This document shows, piece by piece, positions 51,304 through 60,070 of a DNA stretch of 64,000 bases. The position numbers and the translations under genes are program-made. The notes under the pieces were generated by a model, which saw only the letters and a program-made list of their open reading frames with translations, was not told the origin of the DNA and searched no databases. How positions within the stretch are numbered: the first letter of the stretch is position 1; every line of letters starts with the position of its first letter. This stretch comes from Acetispira formosa (nom. nud.) (GTDB lineage: Bacteria; Desulfobacterota; Desulfarculia; Adiutricales; Adiutricaceae): assembly GCA_023525915.1 (NCBI GenBank), contig CP026657.1, forward strand, positions 3,930,001-3,994,000, read 5' to 3'.

Positions 51304-53308
51304 TAAACGCCCCCGCACCTGCCGGACCATAAAATGCGGCATACCCCATTGGCTGCCAAAAGAGTTGGTGGAAAGGTGCGGCGGGCGGGTAAAAATCCGT
51401 TTTCAGTTCAGCGAACCGGAAAAAATGGTGCTGCGTAAACGTAAGCCGGAAAAGCCCAGCGACTGGGCCGCCCGGCATCGCGTTTTGCGCCTTTCCAGTA
51501 TTCCGGGCCGCTGGAAACATATTTTTACGCCATACTTGGCTCCCCTTATGGATGCCCTGCGTTGGCCCGGAGTTGAAATGGGCATTATATGTAAAAGCCC
51601 CCAGACGGCCGGTTCCGAAGCCGGGCTTAATATTCTGGGCCATGCGGCCGACCATTTCCCCGGCCCGGCCATGGTGGTTTACCCGGATAAGGACACAGCC
51701 AAGGAAATTTCCAAGGACCGCCTGCTGCCCATGTTTGAAGACTCGCCCAGGCTGCGCCGCCACCTCTCCGGTTCAGCCGGTGATGAATCCAGCATTCGCA
51801 TCAACCTGAAACACATGCCCATCTACCTGGGCTGGTCCGGTTCTGTCTCCCGGCTTGGCTCCAAGCCTATTCGCCTCTTGATTCTGGATGAGATGGATAA
51901 ATATGCCAACTCATCCAAAGAAGCCAATTCCGATGCACTGGCCGAGAAACGGACCATCACTTGGGAGGGCCGCCGACGGTTGATCCTGAAAATATCCACC
52001 CCGACTACTGAGAACGGTCCAATCTGGGTGGCTTTCACTGAGGAGGCTCACGCCCGCTTTGACTGGCAGGTGGTTTGTCCACATTGCGGCGGCCGCCAGT
52101 TGATGAAGTTTGACAACATCCGCTGGCCGGAAAACGAACGCGACCCGGAAAAAGTTCTGAAAGACAGGCTGGCTGCTTATCATTGTGAGCATTGTCAGGC
52201 TCTTTGGGATGACGCTGACCGCAACCGTGCGGTGCGAGTCGGACAGTGGATCGAACGCGGCTCCGGTCTGGAGCTTTTCACCCACCTGGCCACCCACCAG
52301 CCGATGAAATTGGGCTTTCATATTCCGGCCTGGCTGTCTTACTTTGTTTCACTGTCTCAAGTGGCCCACGCATTTCTAAAATGGAAAAAAAGCGGTAAAT
52401 TGGCCGATCTCAAAGATTTTATGAATCAATACAAAGCCGAACCCTGGACCGAAGTCCGGGCCGAGCGTCAGGAAGACGGTATACTGGCCCTCTGTGATGA
52501 CCGGCCGCGCGGCATGGTGCCCGGCCCGGTTAACGGGGTGCCGAGAGTGTCTGCCCTAATCGCGGGAGTAGACACGCAGGCCACCTATTTTCGTTATATC
52601 ATCCGGGCATTTGGCTATGGTGATACTGAAGAGAGCTGGCTTGTCCAGGCTGGTACAGCGCCGACATTCCAGGCCTTGGACCAGCTGCTATGGAAAAGCG
52701 TCTATAAAGATGCTGTCGGCAATGAATACCGGGTGCGGGCGGCGGTGATCGACGCCATGGGTGCGCCGGGCCGCACCAAAGCTGTTTACGCCTGGTGCGC
52801 CAGGCACCGCCTGGCCCTGGCTTATCAGGGGAAGCAGACTCTGCCTACCCCTATAAGCTACACCCCCATAGAATTTTTTCCCGACTCCCAAGGCCGAAAG
52901 ATCAAAATTCCCGATGGTATTGTCCTCCGAAGGGTGGACACCACTTTCTTTAAGAGCGACCTGTCGGAAAAGCTGAGTATTGCTCCCGGCGATCCCGGCA
53001 CATTCTGGCTCCACTCCAATACTGTCCAGCGGGAGATCACCGGCGAGTCCGGCGGCATTTTGGGAGAATATGCCAGGGAAATGTGCGCTGAAGTGTTTAA
53101 CCCTGAAACTATGGTTTGGGAAAATCCCAGAAGCCGCCCAAACCATTTTTGGGATTGTGAAGTTATGGCTTTAGTGGCTGCCTGGGAAATGAATCTCAGA
53201 AATATGAAAGCACCGAATCTGGATAAGAAACCAGCACAAATAATGCGTCCTATTCCCAAACATTCAGGTAGCGCAGGCGATCGCTTGGCCGCCCTTCGAA
53301 GGAGATGA
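51296..53308 (+). CDS. Terminase large subunit (GpA family)
   Basis: A 670-residue lambda GpA-type packaging ATPase and nuclease. ATPase motifs are CKSPQTAGSEAGLN and the Walker B LLILDEMDKYANSS; a CxxC-type pair VCPHCGG and YHCEHCQALW lies in the middle; the nuclease region starts LIAGVDTQATYFRYIIRAFG. The ATG at 51296 overlaps the small-subunit stop codon, giving coupled translation; upstream starts in the same frame are less likely. Together with the portal it packages phage DNA into proheads. Confidence 0.95.
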   Translation: MTDKRPRTCRTIKCGIPHWLPKELVERCGGRVKIRFQFSEPEKMVLRKRKPEKPSDWAARHRVLRLSSIPGRWKHIFTPYLAPLMDALRWPGVEMGIICKSPQTAGSEAGLNILGHAADHFPGPAMVVYPDKDTAKEISKDRLLPMFEDSPRLRRHLSGSAGDESSIRINLKHMPIYLGWSGSVSRLGSKPIRLLILDEMDKYANSSKEANSDALAEKRTITWEGRRRLILKISTPTTENGPIWVAFTEEAHARFDWQVVCPHCGGRQLMKFDNIRWPENERDPEKVLKDRLAAYHCEHCQALWDDADRNRAVRVGQWIERGSGLELFTHLATHQPMKLGFHIPAWLSYFVSLSQVAHAFLKWKKSGKLADLKDFMNQYKAEPWTEVRAERQEDGILALCDDRPRGMVPGPVNGVPRVSALIAGVDTQATYFRYIIRAFGYGDTEESWLVQAGTAPTFQALDQLLWKSVYKDAVGNEYRVRAAVIDAMGAPGRTKAVYAWCARHRLALAYQGKQTLPTPISYTPIEFFPDSQGRKIKIPDGIVLRRVDTTFFKSDLSEKLSIAPGDPGTFWLHSNTVQREITGESGGILGEYAREMCAEVFNPETMVWENPRSRPNHFWDCEVMALVAAWEMNLRNMKAPNLDKKPAQIMRPIPKHSGSAGDRLAALRRR

Positions 53309-53310
53309 CC

Positions 53311-53535
53311 ATGTCACGCATTGAACCTGAAATACTCAATTGGGCACAGGCATGCAAAATCATCTGTTGTTCAAAATCACATTTTTATAATCTAACCAAT
53401 TCAGGCAAAATTCCTTTTTTTAGAGTTGGCAGGCAAAAAGGAATAAGAGTCAGGCGAACTGATTGTGAAAAATACATGCAGTCAAAATTGAACCAGGAGC
53501 CAGCCGAGCAATTGGAAAATAACCCGGCTGACTGA
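53311..53535 (+). CDS. Small helix-turn-helix (AlpA/excisionase-like) protein
   Basis: A 74-residue protein whose pattern AQACKIICCSKSHFYNLTNS, then GKIPFFRVG and GIRVRRTDCEKYMQ, fits the HTH_17 DNA-binding family found in AlpA and excisionases. AAGGAG sits six bases before the ATG at 53311. Its position directly after the terminase, far from any integrase, suggests a regulator or a packaging role. The opposite-strand gene begins downstream. Confidence 0.75.
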   Translation: MSRIEPEILNWAQACKIICCSKSHFYNLTNSGKIPFFRVGRQKGIRVRRTDCEKYMQSKLNQEPAEQLENNPAD

Positions 53536-53565
53536 TTAAGTGAAATAAAAGAATGTTTGCTGATA

Positions 53566-54126
53566 TTAATCCTTGGTGTATTCCAAGGTGAGCATGATAT
53601 ACGGTATGGCCGTCTGCGCCTTGCCGCTCATAACTACGACTTCCTTTCTGCCTTTTTGCCAAAAATAGGAACAGGCAGAATTTTCATAGATAGGATTGGT
53701 GTAAGTGCAGTATGCTCTACTGTCGTCGTTAGACCAAAGTACGACAGCAAACTCCATAAAGCTGGGTACACTCCGCCTGAAGTTGGGAATCATGGTGGAA
53801 ATATCGTGTAATTTTGTCGTACCGGATGCAACCGCGAGTTTTATGCTTTTTAAATAGGTCGGTCTGACCACGCCATCCGTTTCACTTCGATCAAACCTGC
53901 CGGTAGCCACCTCCACACCTTCAGGATGGATGTCAATTAAACCGCCGCCGCTATCACCTTTATCCCCCTTGTCGCCTTTAGGCCCTTGGGGCCCGGCCGG
54001 ACCGGGAATGCCGCCTTCAGGGCATTCGCAGATGTTGGCTCCTTCTTCCGGCAGACAATCGCAATTGTGGTGTTTGCCACCCTGGTTGATCTGCAACATG
54101 CCTCCGGGTTTGTTGATGATATTCAT
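53566..54126 (-). CDS. Collagen-like surface protein on the opposite strand
   Basis: A 186-residue protein, the only minus-strand gene in the prophage. Residues 26-50 contain Gly-X-Y triplets (GIPGPAGPQGPKGDKGDKGD), typical of short phage collagen-like stalks. They are preceded by a Cys-rich stretch (HNCDCLPEEGANICECPEGG) and followed by a 130-residue C-terminal domain (TYLKSIKLAVASGTTKLHDI) that I do not recognise. GAAAGGAG precedes the start. It sits between the terminase and gpW genes, as an accessory (moron) gene would. It may be a trimeric surface or attachment protein. Confidence 0.8.
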   Translation of the reverse strand: MNIINKPGGMLQINQGGKHHNCDCLPEEGANICECPEGGIPGPAGPQGPKGDKGDKGDSGGGLIDIHPEGVEVATGRFDRSETDGVVRPTYLKSIKLAVASGTTKLHDISTMIPNFRRSVPSFMEFAVVLWSNDDSRAYCTYTNPIYENSACSYFWQKGRKEVVVMSGKAQTAIPYIMLTLEYTKD

Positions 54127-54293
54127 AAAACACTCCTTTCACCGGGTTTCCCGGCTCTGAATTGCACCCAATGTTAGATGCATGTTTAAAAATATCATTT
54201 GGTATCAAATAACCACAGACTGACAATTGTCCGGGCTCTCACCTTTTTTCACCCAATATAATCATCTTCTGTCTGTCCAAATGAAAATTTTTT

Positions 54294-54338
54294 GTCCATG
54301 ACGTCCACCACGTCCACCACGTCCATGACGTCCACGAC
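54294..54338. repeat. Five tandem 9-base units
   Basis: GTCCATGAC, GTCCACCAC, GTCCACCAC, GTCCATGAC and GTCCACGAC follow one another without gaps. They lie between the divergent collagen-like gene and the gpW-like gene, so they could be operator sites. The rest of the 243-base gap is AT-rich and unassigned. Confidence 0.8.
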
Positions 54339-54369
54339 AAAACGATTTTAACGTGCTATCAATATTCAC

Positions 54370-54609
54370 ATGAGCACGCGAACCTACAAAGGCTATACGC
54401 TGGAAGAAGCCAAAAGTGATCTTGAACTGTGGAAATCCGCTAAGCGGGCCGCCGCCACAGGCAAGTATTATCAGATCGGCGGCCGTCAGCTCACCCGCTA
54501 TGACTTGGCAGACATCAATAAAGAGATAGCCTTTTTCACAGAAGTTATTGACGCTCTGGCGGGCGGGACTACCAGCCCGACTTATGTCACGGTCAGGATG
54601 AAAAGATGA
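54370..54609 (+). CDS. gpW/DUF6148-like head-tail connector
   Basis: A 79-residue protein beginning MSTRTYKGYTLEEAKSDLEL, with ATGKYYQIGGRQLTRYDLAD, a pattern found in DUF6148/gpW-like phage proteins that complete the head before tail attachment. The stop overlaps the portal start codon (ATGA), so translation is coupled, exactly as gpW precedes the portal gene in lambda. Confidence 0.8.
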   Translation: MSTRTYKGYTLEEAKSDLELWKSAKRAAATGKYYQIGGRQLTRYDLADINKEIAFFTEVIDALAGGTTSPTYVTVRMKR

Positions 54610-56117
54610 GCGGCGGCAGACCCATAACTGCGGCTCCGCAGCCCGTCAAGGTTTCCCGCAACGCCGGGGCTTTCAGGAGTTCGCTGAAATCCTGGAAAGT
54701 GCCGCTCACCGGTTCGCGTGAACATCAGGCCTATGAGCGGCAGGTGGCCCAGGGGCGGGCCGCTGATATTTCCGTCAATGATTGGGCCGCCAACTCCGGC
54801 CTCAATTCCATTACCACCAACGCCGTGGGCACCGGCCTTAAGCCGCAGTCCCACATTAATGCCAAGCGCCTTGGTATCAGCCGCGATGCCGCCTTGGAGC
54901 TTCAGAACGATATTGAAGGTATCTGGGCGGACTGGGTGCCTCGCGCCCATGTTCGCGGCATGCTTCACTTTGAAGACCTTCAGTTTCTTGGTTTGCGGAC
55001 TATGCTGCGTCTGGGTGAATTGGTGCATCTGCCGGTCATGTTCAAGAAGCCCGGCAAGACAATCAGCCTGGCCATTCAGGATGTCTCGCCCAGCCGCCTG
55101 CGTACTCCGTTTGATAGAACCTATCAGAGCAATATCGTCGATGGTATCGAAATCGACAATTTGGGCATACCGCAATATTACTGGCTGGCCACTCCCAGCA
55201 ATGACCAGGCCCGGCTGCAAAGTTTTGACTGCCTGGCTTCCAGCCATTTCACCCGGATTCCAGCTCAGATTGGCCACCGTCCTGGTTGCTTTCATCTGTT
55301 TCGCCACACTGAAGAAGAACAGATGCGCGGGGAATCTATTTTCCGGCCCGGCATTAACCTGTTCCGCCATTTATCTGATTCGCTGGACAATGAACTTCTG
55401 GCCCAGGTGGTGACTTCCACCCTCCCGATATTTATCGAACGGGATTCCGGCACTTCTCTCCCCGGCCACATGGAACAGGATTTGGGTGAGAACGGCGAGC
55501 GGGTTTATTACGAGGAGGTGGAAGCGGGCCGTTTCATGTATGGCAACAAGAATGAAAAGCCGCATGTGCTGAATTCTTCGCGCCCCTCACCGAATTGGGC
55601 CAATTTCAGCGAGTTCGTCTTGCGGGCCATGGCGGCCAGCATCGATATTTCTTATGAAGTTCTGTCGAAAGATTTTTCCAAGACCAATTACAGCTCCGCC
55701 CGCGCGGCCCTCCTGGAGGCCTGGCGCATTTTTCTGCTGTATCGCTCCTGGCTTGAACGTCATTATTGTCAGCCCACCTGGTGCATGGTCATTGAAGAAG
55801 CCTGGCTGTCCGGTCTTTTAAAGCTACCTTCCGGCGCGCCGGATTTTTATGATGCCAAGCGCCTCTATACCCAGGCCACCTGGATAGGCCCGGCTCGCGG
55901 CTATGTGGACCCGGTGAAGGAAGTGGCGGCCACGGTCACCGCCTTGGAAAAGCGTCTTATGACATATTCCGAAGCCATTGCCGAGCGCGGCCGCGACTTC
56001 GAAGAGGTGATGGACGAACGTGAAGAAGAGGAGGCCCGCCTGGCTCAATTCTCACCTTCGCAGTCAACGCCTATAACAGTTGTTGAAAACGAGGATGATA
56101 AAAATGCCTCTGTCTGA
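54606..56117 (+). CDS. Phage portal protein (lambda gpB family)
   Basis: A 503-residue portal that forms the ring through which DNA enters the head. Family-typical stretches include SNDWAANSGL-like VNDWAANSGLNSITTNAVGT, ALELQNDIEGIWADW and IDISYEVLSKDFSKTNYSSA. The C-terminus is highly acidic. It overlaps the 3' end of the gpW-like gene and the start of the S49 protease. Confidence 0.94.
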   Translation: MSGGRPITAAPQPVKVSRNAGAFRSSLKSWKVPLTGSREHQAYERQVAQGRAADISVNDWAANSGLNSITTNAVGTGLKPQSHINAKRLGISRDAALELQNDIEGIWADWVPRAHVRGMLHFEDLQFLGLRTMLRLGELVHLPVMFKKPGKTISLAIQDVSPSRLRTPFDRTYQSNIVDGIEIDNLGIPQYYWLATPSNDQARLQSFDCLASSHFTRIPAQIGHRPGCFHLFRHTEEEQMRGESIFRPGINLFRHLSDSLDNELLAQVVTSTLPIFIERDSGTSLPGHMEQDLGENGERVYYEEVEAGRFMYGNKNEKPHVLNSSRPSPNWANFSEFVLRAMAASIDISYEVLSKDFSKTNYSSARAALLEAWRIFLLYRSWLERHYCQPTWCMVIEEAWLSGLLKLPSGAPDFYDAKRLYTQATWIGPARGYVDPVKEVAATVTALEKRLMTYSEAIAERGRDFEEVMDEREEEEARLAQFSPSQSTPITVVENEDDKNASV

Positions 56118-57327
56118 TCTTTTAACTCCGGCACCCTGGGCCATTCAACCGGCGGCGTTCGAATCAATCTCCCAGACTTGGGCCGATTTTTCCTCACGCC
56201 GCCAGGGCAAGAATACTGCCGTCCATGCCGCCATGTCCACTTCCCAGGACGATGGTGGTGATGGCGGCCTCTACCTGAACCGGGACGGTGTGGCCATCAT
56301 CGAAGCCAGGGGGGTTATCCATCGCAGCAGCGGGCGGTTTCTGTGCTTTGGCTGGGCAGGTCAGGACTCAATCAGGGCGGCGGTCGACGCGGCCATGGCC
56401 GATCGCGGTATCCATGCCCTCTTACTGTCCTTCGACAGCCCCGGCGGAGTAGCGGCCGGAGTCAAGGAACTGGCCGACCACATCGCCGCCCAGACGGCCA
56501 AGCCGGTCTATGCCTATGCCGACGGGCTCTGCGCTTCGGCCGCCTATTGGCTGGCTTCGGCCACCGGGCGGGTATACGCACCAGCCACAGCCACCGTCGG
56601 TTCCATCGGAGTAATCCAGGTCCACTGCGACCGCTCCGGGGCGAATACGGCCGAAGGCCTGCGCTACACCTATATCACCGGCGGCACCTGGAAAGCGGCC
56701 GGAAACAGCGACGCACCACTTTCAGGGGCTGATCAGGCCTATATGCAAGGTTTGGTCGACAACCTTCACGATATATTCCGGTCCGATGTGGCCAGCCGCA
56801 CCCAGGTGGACGCGGCAAATCCGGCCGCCTGGGGCGACGGCCAGGTCTTTCTGGCGGAGGAAGCCATGAGGCTGGGGCTCATCAAGGGGCTGGTGCGGGA
56901 CCGGGAAGCCTTAATCGCTCAGATTAACGAGGAGACCATTATGAACAGAGAGCAGTTGGCCAAAGCCCATCCGGAGCTTCTGGCTGAAATCGTAACCGAA
57001 GCTGGGGCCAAGGCGAATGCCGAACTGAAGGCCTCCATCGAAAATTATCATGCCCTGGTGGAACTGGTGGCCGGGCCGGAAGCCGCCGCGACGGTGGGCA
57101 ACCTTTATCTGGCCGGGGTAACGCCGGAACAGGTGAAAGCCATGGGCCCGCTTTTGAAAACCGAGGCCAGCACTCAGTCCACCACTGCGACCCAGGAATC
57201 TGAAAGCCGCCGCGAGATCTTAAATGCTCTTCACGGAGCTACGCCCGGCCCGGTTCCCGCGGCGGTAGCGCCTAAACCGGCCGATCAGGTGCAGGCGGCC
57301 ATTGACCGCATCAGTGCCGTCTCGTAA
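56104..57327 (+). CDS. S49-family prohead protease (gpC-like)
   Basis: A 407-residue SppA-like serine protease. The catalytic Ser is in YADGLCASAAYWLASATGRV, and the general-base Lys region follows GSIGVIQVH. The C-terminal 130 residues, beginning MNREQLAKAHPELLAEIVTE, resemble an internal scaffold: in lambda, the scaffold NuJ (Nu3-like) is made from the same frame, and an in-frame ATG at 56941 here could make the same product. The ATG at 56104 follows GAGG and overlaps the portal gene. Confidence 0.92.
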   Translation: MPLSDLLTPAPWAIQPAAFESISQTWADFSSRRQGKNTAVHAAMSTSQDDGGDGGLYLNRDGVAIIEARGVIHRSSGRFLCFGWAGQDSIRAAVDAAMADRGIHALLLSFDSPGGVAAGVKELADHIAAQTAKPVYAYADGLCASAAYWLASATGRVYAPATATVGSIGVIQVHCDRSGANTAEGLRYTYITGGTWKAAGNSDAPLSGADQAYMQGLVDNLHDIFRSDVASRTQVDAANPAAWGDGQVFLAEEAMRLGLIKGLVRDREALIAQINEETIMNREQLAKAHPELLAEIVTEAGAKANAELKASIENYHALVELVAGPEAAATVGNLYLAGVTPEQVKAMGPLLKTEASTQSTTATQESESRREILNALHGATPGPVPAAVAPKPADQVQAAIDRISAVS

Positions 57328-57336
57328 GGAGTTTTT

Positions 57337-57684
57337 ATGCAGCACATAGCACATTATCAGCGCCGGGTTTTCCTTAAAGATCATCAGCCGGTCAGCCAGC
57401 GGGTGCTTATCGCGTCTTCCGGCAAGGAGCAGACTCTCCTCTCCGGAACGGTTTTGGGCCTTAAAGACGGTAAATGCCAGCCCTGGGATTCAGATTCCGA
57501 GGTGGATTGCATTCTGGCCGAGGATGTCGTGGTCCCGGCCAGCGGCGACGTTTATGCCCTGGCCTATGTCCATTGTTCGGCCATTGCTTCCGAACTGATC
57601 TTGGTTGAGGGCGTTTCGGCCGCCGACCAGCTGGCCGCCCTGAAAAATCTGCGTAAACTCGGCATTTACGCCAGCGAGGCTTAA
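57337..57684 (+). CDS. Head decoration protein (gpD-like)
   Basis: A 115-residue protein of the head decoration family, which trimerises on the capsid surface after expansion. It starts MQHIAHYQRRVFLKDHQPVS and contains LLSGTVLGLKDGKC, LAEDVVVPASGDVYALAYVH and AALKNLRKLGIYAS, the usual end. AAGGAG precedes the ATG. The major capsid gene follows by three bases. Confidence 0.92.
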   Translation: MQHIAHYQRRVFLKDHQPVSQRVLIASSGKEQTLLSGTVLGLKDGKCQPWDSDSEVDCILAEDVVVPASGDVYALAYVHCSAIASELILVEGVSAADQLAALKNLRKLGIYASEA

Positions 57685-57687
57685 TTC

Positions 57688-58707
57688 ATGACTTTCAACA
57701 TTGATTATTTCGATCCCCGGCTTCTGACGGGAGTTATTAACAGGCGGCCGCTGAAAAGCGATATTTTCGCCACTTTCTTTAAAAGACGGCCGCCCAGCAA
57801 CGTTGAATTGTTCGAGCTGCACGTCAAAACCCGCAGTATCAGCATGCTGCCCACCATCACCAACCATGCCCCAGGTACCATGCGGAAGGGTGACGTGACG
57901 GATGTCAGCGCGGTCAAAGCTCCCCGCTTCCGGCCCAAAAGGGCATTTATGGCGGCCGACAGGTTCAAAAATCCGGCCGGAGTTTCACCATACGATCCGG
58001 CCGCCAACGCTGTGGACCGGGCTGTGGCCGAAGATATGGATCTCCATCGGGAAGAAATCGACTTCGCCCTGGAAATCATGTGCTGCCAGGCTATGGTTCA
58101 CGGAAAGATAAAGCTCTTCGACGTGGTGGAAGCGGCCGGACCCCAGCTCACTTTCACCGTCGATTTCAAGCGTCCGGACAACCATAACATCGTTCTCTCC
58201 GGCTCCGCCCTCTGGTCCGATCGGGACTCAGACCTTCAGGGGCAGGTGGACGAGTGGAACCTGATGATCCAGGAAGAAACCGGGTATGGAGCTACGGACC
58301 TGCTTCTGGGCAAAAACGCCTGGAAAGCGTTCCGCAAGCACCATGATGTTGAAGACGACCTGGACAACAAAGGCATTGATGTCGGCCATCTGGCCCCCAA
58401 AATCGGCAGCAAGTTCAAGGGCAAATGGAATGGCCTGAACATCTGGGTGATCGTCGGCTCCTACATCGATTTGGATGGGACGGTAAATAATTATCTCGAT
58501 CCCGAATGCACCCTCTTGGTGGCCCGAGATGCGGCCAGCGTTATTGAGTTTGGCCTCCCGGTTGACGTTGACTGCCAGGGCCCGGTGGAGATCTTTTCCA
58601 AAGCCTTTAAACAGGAAGACCCTTCCGGAGTTTTTTCCATCGCCGAATCCAGGCCGCTGGCCTGGCCCAAGCAGCCGGGCTGGACCGTCCGGGCCAAAGT
58701 GGTTTAA
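57688..58707 (+). CDS. Major capsid protein E
   Basis: A 339-residue HK97-fold capsid protein of the gpE family. The start MTFNIDYFDPRLLTGVIN and the strand KSDIFATFFKRRPPSNVELF are typical, as are NHAPGTMRKGDVTDVSAVKA and the C-terminal GPVEIFSKAFKQEDPSGVFS. It is the main shell component and follows the decoration protein, as in lambda. Confidence 0.95.
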   Translation: MTFNIDYFDPRLLTGVINRRPLKSDIFATFFKRRPPSNVELFELHVKTRSISMLPTITNHAPGTMRKGDVTDVSAVKAPRFRPKRAFMAADRFKNPAGVSPYDPAANAVDRAVAEDMDLHREEIDFALEIMCCQAMVHGKIKLFDVVEAAGPQLTFTVDFKRPDNHNIVLSGSALWSDRDSDLQGQVDEWNLMIQEETGYGATDLLLGKNAWKAFRKHHDVEDDLDNKGIDVGHLAPKIGSKFKGKWNGLNIWVIVGSYIDLDGTVNNYLDPECTLLVARDAASVIEFGLPVDVDCQGPVEIFSKAFKQEDPSGVFSIAESRPLAWPKQPGWTVRAKVV

Positions 58708-58716
58708 GGAGTTGAT

Positions 58717-59094
58717 ATGGCTAAAGTAAAAATAACACTGCGCTGCCAGCTGGATAACGGCGATTCAGTCTATCCTCCCGGCCACGTCCTGGAGCTTGAT
58801 GAAAAGCAGGCACTCTCCATGCTGCGTTTGGAGTTGGCAGATCTGGACGCGCCTGATCCGGACGCGGCAGCGAAACCGCCCAGGGCCAGTTCGTCCCGAA
58901 AACCGGCTGGAGCGGCCAAAGGCGGGGTAAAGGGCGGCCGGACCAAACCCAAAAAAGGTGAGGTTCCGCCCGAAGATGGCGAGATAAACGACCAGGATAC
59001 TTCTGGCGGCGATTTGGACGGAACCGATAATTCTGATGACGGGCAGGAGCAGTCTGAAGATGATTCCGCCAGCGAATCAACTGATTCTGAATAG
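58717..59094 (+). CDS. Phage structural-region protein with acidic tail
   Basis: A 125-residue protein directly after the capsid gene. The first 45 residues (KVKITLRCQLDNGDSVYPPG) are ordered; the rest is Pro/Lys- then Asp/Glu/Ser-rich and likely disordered. A similar gene often follows major capsid genes but its function is not known to me. AAGGAG precedes the ATG. Confidence 0.7.
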   Translation: MAKVKITLRCQLDNGDSVYPPGHVLELDEKQALSMLRLELADLDAPDPDAAAKPPRASSSRKPAGAAKGGVKGGRTKPKKGEVPPEDGEINDQDTSGGDLDGTDNSDDGQEQSEDDSASESTDSE

Positions 59095-59109
59095 TCCGGT
59101 AGCTGCCTG

Positions 59110-59442
59110 ATGCTGACTCTTAAAGATGTGCTGAATGAAGAGGCCGGGGTATTTTTCAATCCTGATGAATTTGGTGAAGAAATTACCATTGACGGCCAAC
59201 CTGCTCTCGGTGTCTGGGATGAGGAGGTTCAGCCGGTTGCTAAGTTTTATGGGGCGACCATGAATATGGTTGGCGTTAACACCGTGGAACGCAACATCTA
59301 TGTTCTCCCTCTGCCTGAAGCTGATATTCCTCTGCCCGTTGCCGATCAGGAGATTGAAATTGACGGAGTGAAATGGATGGTCAGGGATGCCCGGCCGGAC
59401 GGCCGAATCTTCAAAATGACCATTTTCAGGAACGAGAGCTGA
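59110..59442 (+). CDS. Head-tail joining protein (gpFII-like)
   Basis: A 110-residue protein with FFNPDEFGEEITIDGQ and EIEIDGVKWMVRDARPDGRI, the pattern of lambda gpFII-like head-tail joining proteins. It lies at the expected position between capsid and tail genes. Confidence 0.8.
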   Translation: MLTLKDVLNEEAGVFFNPDEFGEEITIDGQPALGVWDEEVQPVAKFYGATMNMVGVNTVERNIYVLPLPEADIPLPVADQEIEIDGVKWMVRDARPDGRIFKMTIFRNES

Positions 59443-59444
59443 CC

Positions 59445-60068
59445 ATGCCGGTGGAAATTAGTTTTGATCCCCGGGAAATTGATGACGCTCTGCGAAAACT
59501 GCGTCATATACCATATGCGCTTCAGCGTTCTGTTTATCCGGCGGTGCATTAAGTCGCCCAGAACGCCAAGGTTCAATTGGCCGAGCATCTGGCTTTGGAA
59601 GTCGCGTTGCCTCCCAAGCAGACTAAAAAAGCTATTTCAGTAAGAATCTCGGCAGCCAGCAGCGGAGTTCGGGCCGAACTAAAAGTCAGAAGCGGCAGGC
59701 TTCCATTAATAAATTACGATGTGCAGCCTCAGGCGGTGACCGCCCGCAAAGGAGTCCGTTCCAAAAACTGGCCGGATTTCACTTTCGCTCTCCGCCGGGG
59801 CCGGACTCAGGCCGGTCGAAGCCGGATAGAAGGGGCCAGCCTCCTGTTCATTGCCAGAATGAACAGCGGCCATCTCGGTGTGTATTACCGAACCGGCAAC
59901 AAATCCAAGAGCGGGCGCGGTCAGGTTAAGGAATCAATAGGCCCGTCTGTTCAATACCACGCTGCCGCTCCGGAAGTGGAAGCTAAAATCGTGAAACGGG
60001 CGGGAAGCAGCTTCCCCGGTATTTTGGCCAGGTATGTCGATCAAGCCATCGCGGATCATAGCAGGTAA
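59445..60068 (+). pseudogene. gpZ-like tail completion gene broken by an in-frame stop
   Basis: ATG at 59445 opens a frame that reads 35 codons (MPVEISFDPREIDDALRKL...), hits TAA at 59550-59552, and continues in the same frame for another 172 codons to 60068 (AQNAKVQLAEHLALEVALPP onwards). Both pieces together resemble minor tail protein Z, which completes head-tail joining. Nothing else in the window suggests TAA is read as sense. Either the gene is dead, or translation restarts at a codon such as the TTG at 59577, or the base is a sequencing or assembly error. Confidence 0.8.
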
Positions 60069-60070
60069 AA

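Noticed and set aside
53566-54126. Diversity-generating retroelement target (collagen-like surface protein)
   Set aside because: No reverse transcriptase or template-like repeat is present in the window.
54294-54338. Could the tandem units be a CRISPR array?
   Set aside because: Units are nine bases with no spacers, and no cas gene is near.
59445-60068. TAA read as a sense codon (alternative genetic code)
   Set aside because: Many other genes in the window, including phage genes, end at TAA at the expected length, so one interrupted gene does not support recoding.
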